Shown in pieces: positions 35,852 through 44,766 of a stretch of DNA of 64,000 nt. Every line of letters begins with the position of its first letter. The stretch's first letter is position 1. Position numbers and translations under genes: made by a program. Source of the DNA: Burkholderia sp. SRS-W-2-2016 (GTDB taxonomy: Bacteria > Pseudomonadota > Gammaproteobacteria > Burkholderiales > Burkholderiaceae); the NCBI RefSeq assembly GCF_001931485.1, contig NZ_MSDV01000026.1:215596-279595 (forward strand). The letters run 5' to 3'. Below the pieces are notes generated by a model. That model did not search any database. It was not told where the DNA came from and saw only the letters and a program-made list of their open reading frames with translations.

Positions 35852-36690
35852 ATTCAACGATTGCAACGGACGTCGCGGTATCGCTCGACCAGGGATTGAG
35901 CGGTGCGACGCGGGTGTATTTCATCGTCGGCGATCCGATCGCGCAGGTACGCTCGCCGCAGGGCGTAACCAGCGCGATGCGCGCGGCCGGCCGCGACGCG
36001 CTGGTGGCGCCCGCGCACGTCGCGCCCGCCGATCTCGCCGCGTTCTTCGCGGGCGTTACGCCGATGCGCAACGTCGATGGCGTGATCGTCACGGTGCCGC
36101 ATAAATTCAGCGCGGCCGGCTTCTGCACGAGTCTGACCGACGAGGCCGAGTTTCTCGGCGCGGTCAACACGCTGCGCCGCACATCCGCTGGCGGCTGGCA
36201 CGGCGGGATGTTCGACGGCACCGGCCAGGTCGCCGCGCTGGCGGACGCCGGTTGCGAGCCGAAAGGCAAACGCGCGCTGCTGATCGGCGCGGGCGGCGCC
36301 GGTTCGGCGATCGGGCACGCACTGGTCAGCGCGGGTGTGAGTTCGCTCGCGGTTCGCGATAACGACGCCGCGCGCGCCGCGTCGCTGGTCACGCGACTGG
36401 CCGCGCTGCAACGCGGCGCGGTCGAACTGGCGCCGGCCGATGTCGCCGCCGAGCACTTCGACATCGTCGTCAATGCATCGCCGATGGGGATGCGCGCCGA
36501 CGACCCGTTGCCGGTCGACGTGTCGCGTCTGCCCTCCTCCACGTTCGTCGGCGACGTGGTCACGAAGCCGCCGCTCACGCCGTTCATCGAAGCGGCGCGC
36601 GCGCGTGGCTGCAAGACCGTGACCGGCACGCAGATGTTCCAGCAAGTGTGCGACCGGATGGTCGAATTCCTGTTGGACTCCGAAGCATGA
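35848..36690 (+). CDS. Shikimate dehydrogenase family protein (AroE-like, atypical)
   Basis: 280 residues. The substrate domain includes the VTVPHK lysine motif near residue 83 and GAVNTLRR. The Rossmann domain follows with LLIGAGGAGSAIG near residue 150. The usual Ser-x-Ser shikimate-binding pair is replaced (QVRSPQG), and the normal N-T-D-G segment reads MFDGTG, so a substrate other than shikimate is likely, for example quinate or another cyclic hydroxy acid. It overlaps both neighbouring genes by four bases, fixing it within the importer operon. This is a catabolic copy rather than the biosynthetic enzyme. Confidence 0.87.
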   Translation: MNSTIATDVAVSLDQGLSGATRVYFIVGDPIAQVRSPQGVTSAMRAAGRDALVAPAHVAPADLAAFFAGVTPMRNVDGVIVTVPHKFSAAGFCTSLTDEAEFLGAVNTLRRTSAGGWHGGMFDGTGQVAALADAGCEPKGKRALLIGAGGAGSAIGHALVSAGVSSLAVRDNDAARAASLVTRLAALQRGAVELAPADVAAEHFDIVVNASPMGMRADDPLPVDVSRLPSSTFVGDVVTKPPLTPFIEAARARGCKTVTGTQMFQQVCDRMVEFLLDSEA

Positions 36691-37457
36691 GCGCAGGTAT
36701 CAGTGCAACGGCGCGTGTCGCGGTCGTCACCGGCGGCGCGGGCGGGATCGGCCGCGCGATCGCGGCGCGGCTGCAACGCGACGGTTTGCGCGTCGCGCTT
36801 TGGGATCTCGATGAGCGCGCCGCGCACGAAGCCGCCGCCGAACTAGCGGAACTAGCGAACGGTGCGCCGCGCGCGGCGTTAGGCGTGCACGTCGACGTGA
36901 CCGATGAAAAGTCCGTCGCCGCCGCGATGCAAACCACCGTCGCCCGCTTCGGCGCCTGCCACGTGCTGATCAACAGCGCGGGCACCACCGGCCCGATCGC
37001 GCCGGTCGCCGACAGCGAACTCGACGCGTGGCAGCGCTGCATCGACGTCAATCTGCGCAGCGTGTTCCTGTGCTCGCGCGCCGCCGTCGCGCCGATGCTC
37101 GCCGCGGGTTTTGGGCGTATCGTGAATCTCGCGTCGATCGCGGGCAAGGAAGGCAATCCGTCGATGTCCGCGTATTCCGCCGCGAAGGCCGGCGTGATCG
37201 CGTTCACCAAATCGATGGGCAAGGAACTGGCGCTCACGCCGGTGCGCGTGAACTGCATCGCGCCCGCGGTGATCGACACGCCGTTGCTGCAACAGATGAC
37301 CCCGGCAGCGCTCGCCGCGAGCCTCGCCAAAATCCCGATGCAGCGCGCGGGCACGGCCGACGAAGTCGCCGCGCTGGCCGCGTGGCTCGCATCGGACGAA
37401 TGTTCGTTTTCGAGCGGCGCGACCTTCGACCTGTCCGGCGGCCGCGCCACTTATTAA
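36687..37457 (+). CDS. Short-chain dehydrogenase/reductase
   Basis: 256-residue classical SDR. The cofactor motif VTGGAGGIG is near residue 11 and NSAG near 95. Catalytic Ser lies in VNLASIAG and Tyr-x3-Lys in SAYSAAKAG near residue 160. The Asp after the second strand (LWDLDE) suggests NAD(H). The start overlaps the AroE-like gene's stop by four bases; an earlier in-frame ATG is rejected. It is likely part of a stepwise oxidation of a hydroxylated ring compound taken up by the importer. Confidence 0.9.
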   Translation: MSAGISATARVAVVTGGAGGIGRAIAARLQRDGLRVALWDLDERAAHEAAAELAELANGAPRAALGVHVDVTDEKSVAAAMQTTVARFGACHVLINSAGTTGPIAPVADSELDAWQRCIDVNLRSVFLCSRAAVAPMLAAGFGRIVNLASIAGKEGNPSMSAYSAAKAGVIAFTKSMGKELALTPVRVNCIAPAVIDTPLLQQMTPAALAASLAKIPMQRAGTADEVAALAAWLASDECSFSSGATFDLSGGRATY

Positions 37458-37510
37458 GGATCCCGGATGATCCGCAAAGAATCGGATGACACCATGCAAG
37501 AGGCAAGCAA

Positions 37511-39280
37511 ATGAATTCAGCTAACGGTTCGCAGTGGGACGACGAGGTCGATCTGCTCGTGTTCGGCGCGGGCGCGGCGGGGATGACCGCCGCGCTGATC
37601 GCGCATCACGAAGGCCTGAACGTGCTGATCTGCGAAAAGACCTCGGCGGTCGGCGGAATCACGTCGACTTCGGGCGGCACCACGTGGGTGCCGGGCACGC
37701 AACTGAGCGTCGATGCGGGCGTGCCCGATAGCGTCGACGATGCGCGGCGCTTTCTGCAGTCGGTGGTCGGCGAACGCGGCGGCGATGCGGCGCGCGAGGC
37801 GTTTCTGCAAAGCGGGCCGCTCGCGATCGACGAATTGCAGCGGATCAGCGACGTGAAGTTCGTCGCGGCCGCCGCGCATCCGGACTATGTGACCGGCCCC
37901 GGCGCCGCGTTCGGCGGCCGCGCGCTTGCGCCGCTGCCATTCGATGCGCGCGTGCTCGGCAAGGACTTCGCGCGCGTGCGCCCGCCGCGCAAGGAGTTCA
38001 TGGGACTGGGCGGGATGATGGTCAATCGCAACGATCTGGGCGCGCTGCTGAGTCCGTTCGCGTCGGTGGGCAACCTCAAACGCACGCTCGAAGTGGTCGG
38101 CCGTTACTTCGTCGATCGCCTCAGCTATTCGCGCGGCACGCAGCTCGTAATGGGCAATGCGCTGGCCGCGCGGCTCTACTACAGCCTGCGCAAACGCGAC
38201 GTGCCGGTGCGCTTCGACGCGCCGCTGGTCGAACTGATCCGTGAACAAGGGCGCGTGATTGGCGCGGTGGTCGGCAACGCGGACGGCACCCGGCGGAGGA
38301 TTCGCGCGCGTCTCGGCGTCGTGCTCGCGACCGGCGGCCTCACGCGCCATCCGGTGCTGCGCAAGCAGCTGTTTCCGGTGGCTGCGCAACCGTTGTCGCT
38401 GTCGCCCGATACCCATACCGGCGACGGCATCGCCAGCGCGCTCGCGGCCGATGCGCGGCTCGAAAATGGCGGCGACAGTCCGGGCCTGTGGATGCCCTGC
38501 TCGATCCGCCGCGCGCCCGACGGCAACGACCATGTGTGGCCGCACATCATTCTCGATCGCGCGAAGCCGGGGCTGATCGCGGTCAACAGCCGTGGCGAGC
38601 GCTTCGTCAACGAGTCGAACTCGTATCACGACTTCGTGATGGGAATGCTGCGCGACGCCGGCGACGGTCAGAGCGTGCCCGCGCATCTGATCGTCGACGC
38701 CGCGTTTATCCGCGACTACGGTCTGGGTCTGCTGATGCCCGGACGCAGCCGCGCGCGGATCGCGGAGTTCGAGCGTTCCGGTTATCTGGTCAAGGGCGAC
38801 ACGCTGGAGCAACTGGCGACGAAGCTCGGCGTCGACGCGGCGGGTCTCGCGCGCACGGTCACGGCCTATAACCGCGACGCGGCCGCCGGCCAGGATCCCG
38901 CGTTCAACCGTGGCGCAAGTCCGATGAGCCGCTTCAACGGCGATGCCGCGCAAAAGCCGAATCCGTGCATCCGCCCGCTGGGCGACGGGCCGTATTACGC
39001 GGTCACCGTATGGCCCGCCGATCTCGCGTGCAGCGCGGGCTTGAGCGGCACAGCCAATGGCGAGGTGCTCGATGCGAACGGCGCGGTGATTCCGGGCCTG
39101 TTCGCGTGCGGCAACGATCTCGCTTCGATCTTTCGCGGCACCTATCCGGGTCCGGGTACGACGCTGGGTCCGGCGATCGTGTTCGGCTGGCGGGTCGCGA
39201 AGTTCGTTGCCGGGAAACTGGATCAGGCGCCGGCCGGTGAACGCTCGCGCGCGACGGCTTACGCGAATCAATCATCCTGA
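37511..39280 (+). CDS. FAD-dependent dehydrogenase, fumarate reductase/3-ketosteroid dehydrogenase type (copy 2)
   Basis: 589-residue flavoprotein, with the FAD motif LLVFGAGAAGMTAALIA at residues 15-31, GGITSTSGGTTWVPG, GVVLATGGLTRHPVLRK and the C-terminal PGLFACGNDLASIFRGTYPGPG segment. It is more diverged from copies 1 and 3 than those are from each other, so it probably has a distinct substrate in the same pathway. It ends the importer operon (53 bp after the SDR, ribosome site GAGG) before a strong terminator. Electron acceptor unknown. Confidence 0.9.
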   Translation: MNSANGSQWDDEVDLLVFGAGAAGMTAALIAHHEGLNVLICEKTSAVGGITSTSGGTTWVPGTQLSVDAGVPDSVDDARRFLQSVVGERGGDAAREAFLQSGPLAIDELQRISDVKFVAAAAHPDYVTGPGAAFGGRALAPLPFDARVLGKDFARVRPPRKEFMGLGGMMVNRNDLGALLSPFASVGNLKRTLEVVGRYFVDRLSYSRGTQLVMGNALAARLYYSLRKRDVPVRFDAPLVELIREQGRVIGAVVGNADGTRRRIRARLGVVLATGGLTRHPVLRKQLFPVAAQPLSLSPDTHTGDGIASALAADARLENGGDSPGLWMPCSIRRAPDGNDHVWPHIILDRAKPGLIAVNSRGERFVNESNSYHDFVMGMLRDAGDGQSVPAHLIVDAAFIRDYGLGLLMPGRSRARIAEFERSGYLVKGDTLEQLATKLGVDAAGLARTVTAYNRDAAAGQDPAFNRGASPMSRFNGDAAQKPNPCIRPLGDGPYYAVTVWPADLACSAGLSGTANGEVLDANGAVIPGLFACGNDLASIFRGTYPGPGTTLGPAIVFGWRVAKFVAGKLDQAPAGERSRATAYANQSS

Positions 39281-39301
39281 GGATTTCGAAGCAAAAAGAC
39301 A

Positions 39302-39336
39302 AACGGCTGGGACTTCAGAAGTCCCAGCCGTTTTTT
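39302..39336 (+). terminator. Strong Rho-independent terminator
   Basis: ACGGCTGGGACTT followed by its complement AAGTCCCAGCCGT and a run of six T. It ends the 31-39.3 kb operon. It may also act toward the convergent flavoprotein gene, since an A run precedes it. Confidence 0.92.
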
Positions 39337-39410
39337 ATCGAGGCTCTTGTTTTTAGCGGTGCCCGACCTGTAGCCGAATGGCCAATGCAGCCGGGCACCG
39401 CGCGCGTCAA

Positions 39411-41201
39411 TCAGGCAACCGGCGCAGAACTTTTGGCCGTCACTGCCTCGGAGTGAGCATGCGCGCTCGCAGACGATTTACTCTCCTCCGCTTCATACCC
39501 AACCGCATTCGCCGCATGACGGCCCGCGATATACCCGAAGGTCATCGCCGGCCCGAGATTGATGCCGCCCGACGGATAGAAGCCGCCCATTACGCTCGCC
39601 ATATCGGTGCCGACCGCGTAGAGTCCGGCGACCGCCTGACCGTCCGCGCCGACTACCTGCGCATGACCGTTGGTCTTCAATCCGGCGAACGTGCCGAAGC
39701 TGCCCGGCTGCACCTTGACCGCGTAGAACGGCCCATGCTCGATCGGCGCGACGCACGGATTCGGCCCGTCGTGCAGCGGATCGCCGCTCTTGCGGTTGTA
39801 CGGCGTCGAGCCGCGCTTAAATTCGGGATCCTCACCACGGCGCGCATGCTGGTTATACGCGGCGACAGTAGCCGCCAGTGCATCGGCGGCAATCCCGCAT
39901 TGCCGCGCCAACGCTTCGATCGTGGCCCCGCGCTTCAGATAGCCGTTGCGAATCTGCGCGCCGACCGGCACTGGAAACGGCCGCGCATAACCGAGCCCGT
40001 AGCGCCGCAGAAAGCGGTGATCGCAGATCAGCCACGACGCGACCTCTTCGCCTTGCGGCGCCGCCGCGACCATCGCGGCCGCGTAGTCGTAGTAGCCATC
40101 GGACTCGTTGCAAAAGCGCTTACCGTTGGACAACACGCCGATCAGCCCCGGCTTGCCCCGGTCGATGATGTGCGGAAAGTGGCCCACGGTCCCATCCGCA
40201 TGCATCACCTTCGACACCGGCGCCCACGCAGCCGGAGAAGCGACATCGGTGACCAGCACGCCGCCCGCCGATTCGCCGAGGCTCACGCCGTCGCCCGAGC
40301 AGCTTTGCGGCGGCAACGCCAGATGTTCGTGGCCGGTCGGCGTGCGCGGAAACAGCGCCTTGCGACGCGCGACGTCGTTGGGAAAACCGCCGGCCGCGAG
40401 CACCACGCCTTTGCGGGCGCGTATCGTCAGTTCGCCCGCGGCGGTCGACACGACCGCGCCACGCACCGCGCCGCCGTCGAACACCAACCGTTGCGCGGGC
40501 GCCGACTCCATCAGCACGACGCCGAGATCCTGCGCGGACTTTGCGAGCCGCGCGACCAGCGCGACGCCGTTGACCAGTTGCATCGCGCGACCGTGGACCG
40601 CGAGGTCGAGCAGATGCCGCGTAAAACGCCGGGTTACATGCGCGAACGACGCAACCGAACGGGTCATGCTAAGGAATGCGAGCAAATCCTTGCCCGCCAT
40701 GATCGGCATCCCCATGAACGAGGTCTCGCGCATCGTTTTGCGCAGACGTTTGATCAGCGGGCCGACCTCGCGTCCGTCGTACGGCGCGGCGATCACCTGG
40801 TGACCCTGGGTCCCCGCCCCTTCGACATTGCCGTGCACGTCCGGAATCGCATTGCCGTCGACGAATTGCAGCGACGTATGTGCTTCGAAGAACGACACCA
40901 TGTGCCCGCAGTTGTCGAGAAAGGCGTCGATCCGCTCCGGGTCGTAGCGGCGGCCGAGTTCGTTCTTCAGGTACGTGCGCGGTTGTTGGGGATCCTCATC
41001 GATCCCGGCGCGCTTCGCGAGCGGATTGCCGGGCACCCACATCCAGCCGCCGGACCATGCGGTGGCGCCGCCGAACACGGCGTCCTTCTCCACCACCACG
41101 ACCTTCAGCCCGTGCCACGCGGCCGTCACCGCGGCCGCCAGTCCGGACGCGCCGGAGCCGATCACGAGCAGGTCGCAATCCATCTGTTTCGCTGTGTTCA
41201 T
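39411..41201 (-). CDS. FAD-dependent dehydrogenase, fumarate reductase/3-ketosteroid dehydrogenase type (copy 3)
   Basis: 596-residue flavoprotein very similar in order and motifs to copy 1: LLVIGSGASGLAAAVTAA at about residues 11-28, GGATAWSGGWMWVPG, GVVLAAGGFPNDVARRK and GLYAVGTDMASVMGGFYPSGG. A Ser/Ala/His-rich tail of about 25 residues is unique to this copy. A 77-residue upstream in-frame extension runs through operator B4 and is rejected in favour of the ATG at 41201. It is divergent from an MFS transporter gene under operator B4. Confidence 0.9.
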   Translation of the reverse strand: MNTAKQMDCDLLVIGSGASGLAAAVTAAWHGLKVVVVEKDAVFGGATAWSGGWMWVPGNPLAKRAGIDEDPQQPRTYLKNELGRRYDPERIDAFLDNCGHMVSFFEAHTSLQFVDGNAIPDVHGNVEGAGTQGHQVIAAPYDGREVGPLIKRLRKTMRETSFMGMPIMAGKDLLAFLSMTRSVASFAHVTRRFTRHLLDLAVHGRAMQLVNGVALVARLAKSAQDLGVVLMESAPAQRLVFDGGAVRGAVVSTAAGELTIRARKGVVLAAGGFPNDVARRKALFPRTPTGHEHLALPPQSCSGDGVSLGESAGGVLVTDVASPAAWAPVSKVMHADGTVGHFPHIIDRGKPGLIGVLSNGKRFCNESDGYYDYAAAMVAAAPQGEEVASWLICDHRFLRRYGLGYARPFPVPVGAQIRNGYLKRGATIEALARQCGIAADALAATVAAYNQHARRGEDPEFKRGSTPYNRKSGDPLHDGPNPCVAPIEHGPFYAVKVQPGSFGTFAGLKTNGHAQVVGADGQAVAGLYAVGTDMASVMGGFYPSGGINLGPAMTFGYIAGRHAANAVGYEAEESKSSASAHAHSEAVTAKSSAPVA

Positions 41202-41369
41202 GTTTGCAGTCTCTATGAAACGAGCCCTTGGCAGGCGTGCTGCGCCGCGCTGGGGAATCTCAACGGCGGGGGTCCGCGCGACGCTTTCCATCTTCCTCTC
41301 CTCGTCGCCGCAGCGGGTGGAAAGAGCGTGAAAAGCGGATCGGCACCCACATAATTTGAACTTCGTTCT

Positions 41370-41390
41370 AATTGGAATACTATTCCACAA
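41370..41390. promoter_or_regulatory. IclR-type operator B4 in divergent promoter
   Basis: TTGGAATACTATTCCACAA, the most symmetric copy (TGGAAT-ACT-ATTCCA is its core), between flavoprotein copy 3 and the MFS gene. Confidence 0.72.
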
Positions 41391-41472
41391 TTCAAAGAGT
41401 TGTGTCAATATGCGTCCCCGGCACGTCGCCACGCGACGCGCGCAAGTCCAACAGCGAATACACGGAGACGAA

Positions 41473-42888
41473 ATGGAGTCGAGATCAAGAGGCGCGCCAC
41501 GCGCCAGTCAGGCATCGCAGCACGGCGACCAGAGCAGGAAAGCGGCGGCGAGCGGCTGGATCGGCTCGGCGCTCGAGTACTACGATTTCTTCATCTACGC
41601 GACCGCGTCCGCACTGGTATTCCCGCAGATCTTCTTTGCGAAAGGCAACGCGACCACCGCGATCGTCGCGTCGCTCGCGACCTATGGCGTCGGCTATGTG
41701 GCGCGGCCGATCGGCGCGTTCGTGCTCGGCCACCTCGGCGACACGCACGGCCGCAAGAACGTGCTGCTGTGGTGCATGTTCCTGATGGGTTTTTCGACGA
41801 TGGGCGTGGGCCTGCTGCCCACCTACGAACAGGTCGGCATGCTGGCGCCGGTGCTGCTGGTGGTGCTGCGTCTGATCCAGGGCTTCGCGGTGGCCGGCGA
41901 AATCTCCGGCGCGAGTTCGATGATCCTCGAACACGCGCCGTTCGGCCGGCGCGGTTTCTATTCGAGTTTCACGCTGCAAGGCGTGCAGGCCGGACAGATT
42001 CTCGCGGCCGCGGTATTCCTGCCGCTCGCGCATTACATGCCCACCGAACAGTTCAACGCATGGGGCTGGCGCATTCCGTTCCTGCTCAGCTGCGTGGTGA
42101 TCGTCGCGGGCTGGATCATTCGCCGCAACGTCGACGAAACGCCCGCGTTCACCGCGCAGACGCAGCACGACAAGCGGCCCCGTTCGCCGGTGCTCGACGC
42201 GTTCCGCGACAGCTCGCCGAACATGCTGCGGGTGGTCTGCATGGCGCTGATGAACGTGATTCCGGTGGTCGCGACGATTTTCGGCGCCGCCTACGCGGTG
42301 CAGCCGGCGTACGGGATCGGCTTCGCGAAAGACGTCTACCTGTGGATTCCGGTGGTCGGCAACTTCATCGCGGTGCTGGTGATTCCGTATATCGGCAAGC
42401 TGTCCGACCGGGTCGGCCGCAAGCCGCCGCTGATCGTCGGCTCGCTGCTGTCGGGTCTGCTCGCGTTCGCGTATCTGTACGCGATCAGCATTCACAACGT
42501 GCCGCTCGCGTTCTTGATGTCGCTGTTGATGTGGGGCGCCGTGTATCAGGGCTACAACGCGGTGTTCCCGAGTTTCTTCCCGGAGCTGTTCCCGACCCGC
42601 ACGCGGGTGTCGGCGATGTCGATCGCGCAGAACGTCGGCACCGCGATCACCGCGATGTTGCCGGCACTGTTCACCGCGCTCGCGCCGCCGGGAGCGGCCA
42701 ACATCTGGCTGATCGTCGGCGCGCTCGCGTTCGGCGTCACGGTAATCGCCGCGCTGGCCGCATGGAGCGCCCGCGAGACTTACCGGATTCCGTTGGACCA
42801 GCTCGGCGAAGCGGATGCGGTGGCGCTCGGGAAGGCCGAATACGACCGGCTGCGTGCACAAACCGAAAGGGGCGAACGCCTGGCGTGA
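41473..42888 (+). CDS. MFS transporter, metabolite:H+ symporter type
   Basis: 471-residue importer. A ~25-residue polar N-terminus precedes SALEYYDFFIYATASALVFP. GHLGDTHGRKNVLL (motif A) is near residue 98 and RLIQGFAVAGEISGASSM near 135, as in shikimate/dicarboxylate MHS carriers. The start follows GGAGACGAA; a longer frame would begin inside operator B4 and is rejected. It is under B4, so a second uptake route beside the ABC importer probably belongs to the same regulon. Confidence 0.9.
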   Translation: MESRSRGAPRASQASQHGDQSRKAAASGWIGSALEYYDFFIYATASALVFPQIFFAKGNATTAIVASLATYGVGYVARPIGAFVLGHLGDTHGRKNVLLWCMFLMGFSTMGVGLLPTYEQVGMLAPVLLVVLRLIQGFAVAGEISGASSMILEHAPFGRRGFYSSFTLQGVQAGQILAAAVFLPLAHYMPTEQFNAWGWRIPFLLSCVVIVAGWIIRRNVDETPAFTAQTQHDKRPRSPVLDAFRDSSPNMLRVVCMALMNVIPVVATIFGAAYAVQPAYGIGFAKDVYLWIPVVGNFIAVLVIPYIGKLSDRVGRKPPLIVGSLLSGLLAFAYLYAISIHNVPLAFLMSLLMWGAVYQGYNAVFPSFFPELFPTRTRVSAMSIAQNVGTAITAMLPALFTALAPPGAANIWLIVGALAFGVTVIAALAAWSARETYRIPLDQLGEADAVALGKAEYDRLRAQTERGERLA

Positions 42889-43181
42889 GTTGGCGTAATT
42901 CTGAGCGGCCAACGCGCGCGGCGCGGCGCGGCGCGACGTACGCGCCGAGCCGTACCGCCATCGCGTTGCGGCCTTTGCGCCGCGATGATATAAAGCGCTG
43001 TCGGAAAAGGCAGGCTTGGTCTGGTCAGCCCAAGTCCTTTCGGTAACGAAAGCTCTGGTCTTTGGCCTCGTGCACGAGATCCCCACGACGAACAGCGGAC
43101 GCGACCACGCGTCCAGTCGTTCGTCCGTGCGGTTCTCGATTCGGGGAACGCTCCGGTCGAACCTCGACACAGGAGCCATTC

Positions 43182-44735
43182 ATGCACACACGCCATGCCG
43201 ATATCTACGACGTCATCATCGCCGGGGCCGGTCCCGTCGGCCTCTTTCTCGCCTGCGAGCTTCGCCTGCTGCACCGCTCGGTGCTGGTACTGGAGCGAAC
43301 TAAAAACCCTCACTCCGCGCTCAAGCGCTTGCCGTCCGGCCTGCGCGGACTGACCGCGCCCACGCTCGAAGCGTTTGACCGGCGCGGCCTGCTGGACGAA
43401 CTGAGCGCCGCGCAACGCGCACACGACGACGCCAGCAACACCGCCGCCGCCGCGCATTGGCGGCAGCAGCCGCGCCGCCCCGCCGGTCACTTCGCGGGCA
43501 TCCAGTTCTATCACGACGATATCGATACCTCGCAGTGGCCGTATCGGCTGCCGGGTCACGCGGGCACCAGCATGGCGGTCACGTTGGAAACGCTCGAAAC
43601 CGTGCTCGCCCAACGGGCCCTCGCATTGGGCGCCGAGATCCGGCGCGGCTGCGGTGTCGATAGTTTCGTCGCGACCGACGAAGGTGTCAGCGTTCACGCA
43701 GCGGGAGAAACGTTTCGGGGGCGCTGGCTGGCCGGCTGCGATGGCGGCCGCAGTTCGATTCGCAAAGCGGGCGGTTTCGAATTCGCCGGCACCGAGCCCG
43801 AATTCACCGGCTATTCGGTCGAAGCCGAACTGGCCGACCCCGACGCGCTTCACCCCGGCCGCCACTACACCCGCACCGGCATGTACACGTACGCGCGGCC
43901 CGGCACGATCTCGATGGTGGAATTCGACGGCGGCGCCTGTCACCGGCGCGAGCCGCCGACGCTCGCGCACCTGCAGGCGGTCTTGCGCCGCGTCTGCGGC
44001 ATCGACGCGACGTTCACGCAAGTTCGACTCGCATCCACGTGGACCGACCGCGCGTATCAGGCGAGCGAGTATCGCCGCGGACGGGTGCTGCTCGCCGGCG
44101 ACGCCGCGCACATCCATTCGCCATTGGGCGGTCAAGGGCTCAATCTCGGCCTCGGCGACGCGCTGAACCTGGCCTGGAAGCTGGCCGCCGCGCTGCGCGG
44201 CGATGCGCCCGCCGGGCTACTCGACAGCTACCAGACCGAGCGGCAGCCGGTGGCGGCGCAGGTTCTCGACTGGTCGCGCGCGCAGGTCGCGCTGATGCGG
44301 CCGACCGCCAGCTCGCGCGCGCTCGAAGCGGTGATCCGCGATCTGATCGCGACCCGTGACGGCGCGACCTATTTCGCCGGACGCGTGTGGGGGATGTCGC
44401 TGCGCTATGACGTCGGCGCGAGCCATCCGCTGGCCGGTCGCAGCGTGCCCGATTTCGAACGGCTGGATGGAACGCGGGTCGGCAGTCTGTTGCGCGACGG
44501 AAAAGGCTTGCTGCTGGACTTCGACTCGCGCGCATCGCTTGCGAAGCTGGCGAGCGGATGGCGCGAGCGGGTCGATTATGTCGCCGGCGATGTCGCGGAC
44601 CGGCTCGGCTTGCGCGCGGTGCTGGTGCGTCCGGACGGCTTCGTCGCGTGGGTCAGCGATGCCGTTCCTGACGAAGCGGCGATTACGCAGTCGCTCGCGC
44701 AATGGTTCGGAGAACCGATGGATTGGGAAGTCTGA
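43182..44735 (+). CDS. FAD-dependent monooxygenase (UbiH/PheA-TfdB type)
   Basis: 517-residue class A flavin hydroxylase. The dinucleotide motif VIIAGAGPVGLFLACEL is at residues 11-27. A DG-type segment is near CDGGRSSIRKAGG (about 185). LLAGDAAHIHSPLGGQGLNLGLGDA near 305 binds the ribityl chain. It ends in a thioredoxin-like C-terminal domain found in phenol and resorcinol hydroxylases. The start is behind AGGAGCC. Probably hydroxylates an aromatic ring before cleavage. It is convergent with the IclR gene (31-bp gap). Confidence 0.9.
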   Translation: MHTRHADIYDVIIAGAGPVGLFLACELRLLHRSVLVLERTKNPHSALKRLPSGLRGLTAPTLEAFDRRGLLDELSAAQRAHDDASNTAAAAHWRQQPRRPAGHFAGIQFYHDDIDTSQWPYRLPGHAGTSMAVTLETLETVLAQRALALGAEIRRGCGVDSFVATDEGVSVHAAGETFRGRWLAGCDGGRSSIRKAGGFEFAGTEPEFTGYSVEAELADPDALHPGRHYTRTGMYTYARPGTISMVEFDGGACHRREPPTLAHLQAVLRRVCGIDATFTQVRLASTWTDRAYQASEYRRGRVLLAGDAAHIHSPLGGQGLNLGLGDALNLAWKLAAALRGDAPAGLLDSYQTERQPVAAQVLDWSRAQVALMRPTASSRALEAVIRDLIATRDGATYFAGRVWGMSLRYDVGASHPLAGRSVPDFERLDGTRVGSLLRDGKGLLLDFDSRASLAKLASGWRERVDYVAGDVADRLGLRAVLVRPDGFVAWVSDAVPDEAAITQSLAQWFGEPMDWEV

Positions 44736-44766
44736 CAGCCTGGGCGTGAACGCTGCGATGCAGCCG

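Noticed and set aside
37517..39271. 584-codon antisense frame opposite flavoprotein copy 2
   Set aside because: Composition and lack of motifs mark it as a shadow; the + strand frame has full FAD-binding signatures and a terminator.
41202..41432. 77-residue extension of flavoprotein copy 3
   Set aside because: It passes through operator B4 and lacks a ribosome site; the FAD motif begins normally after the ATG at 41201.
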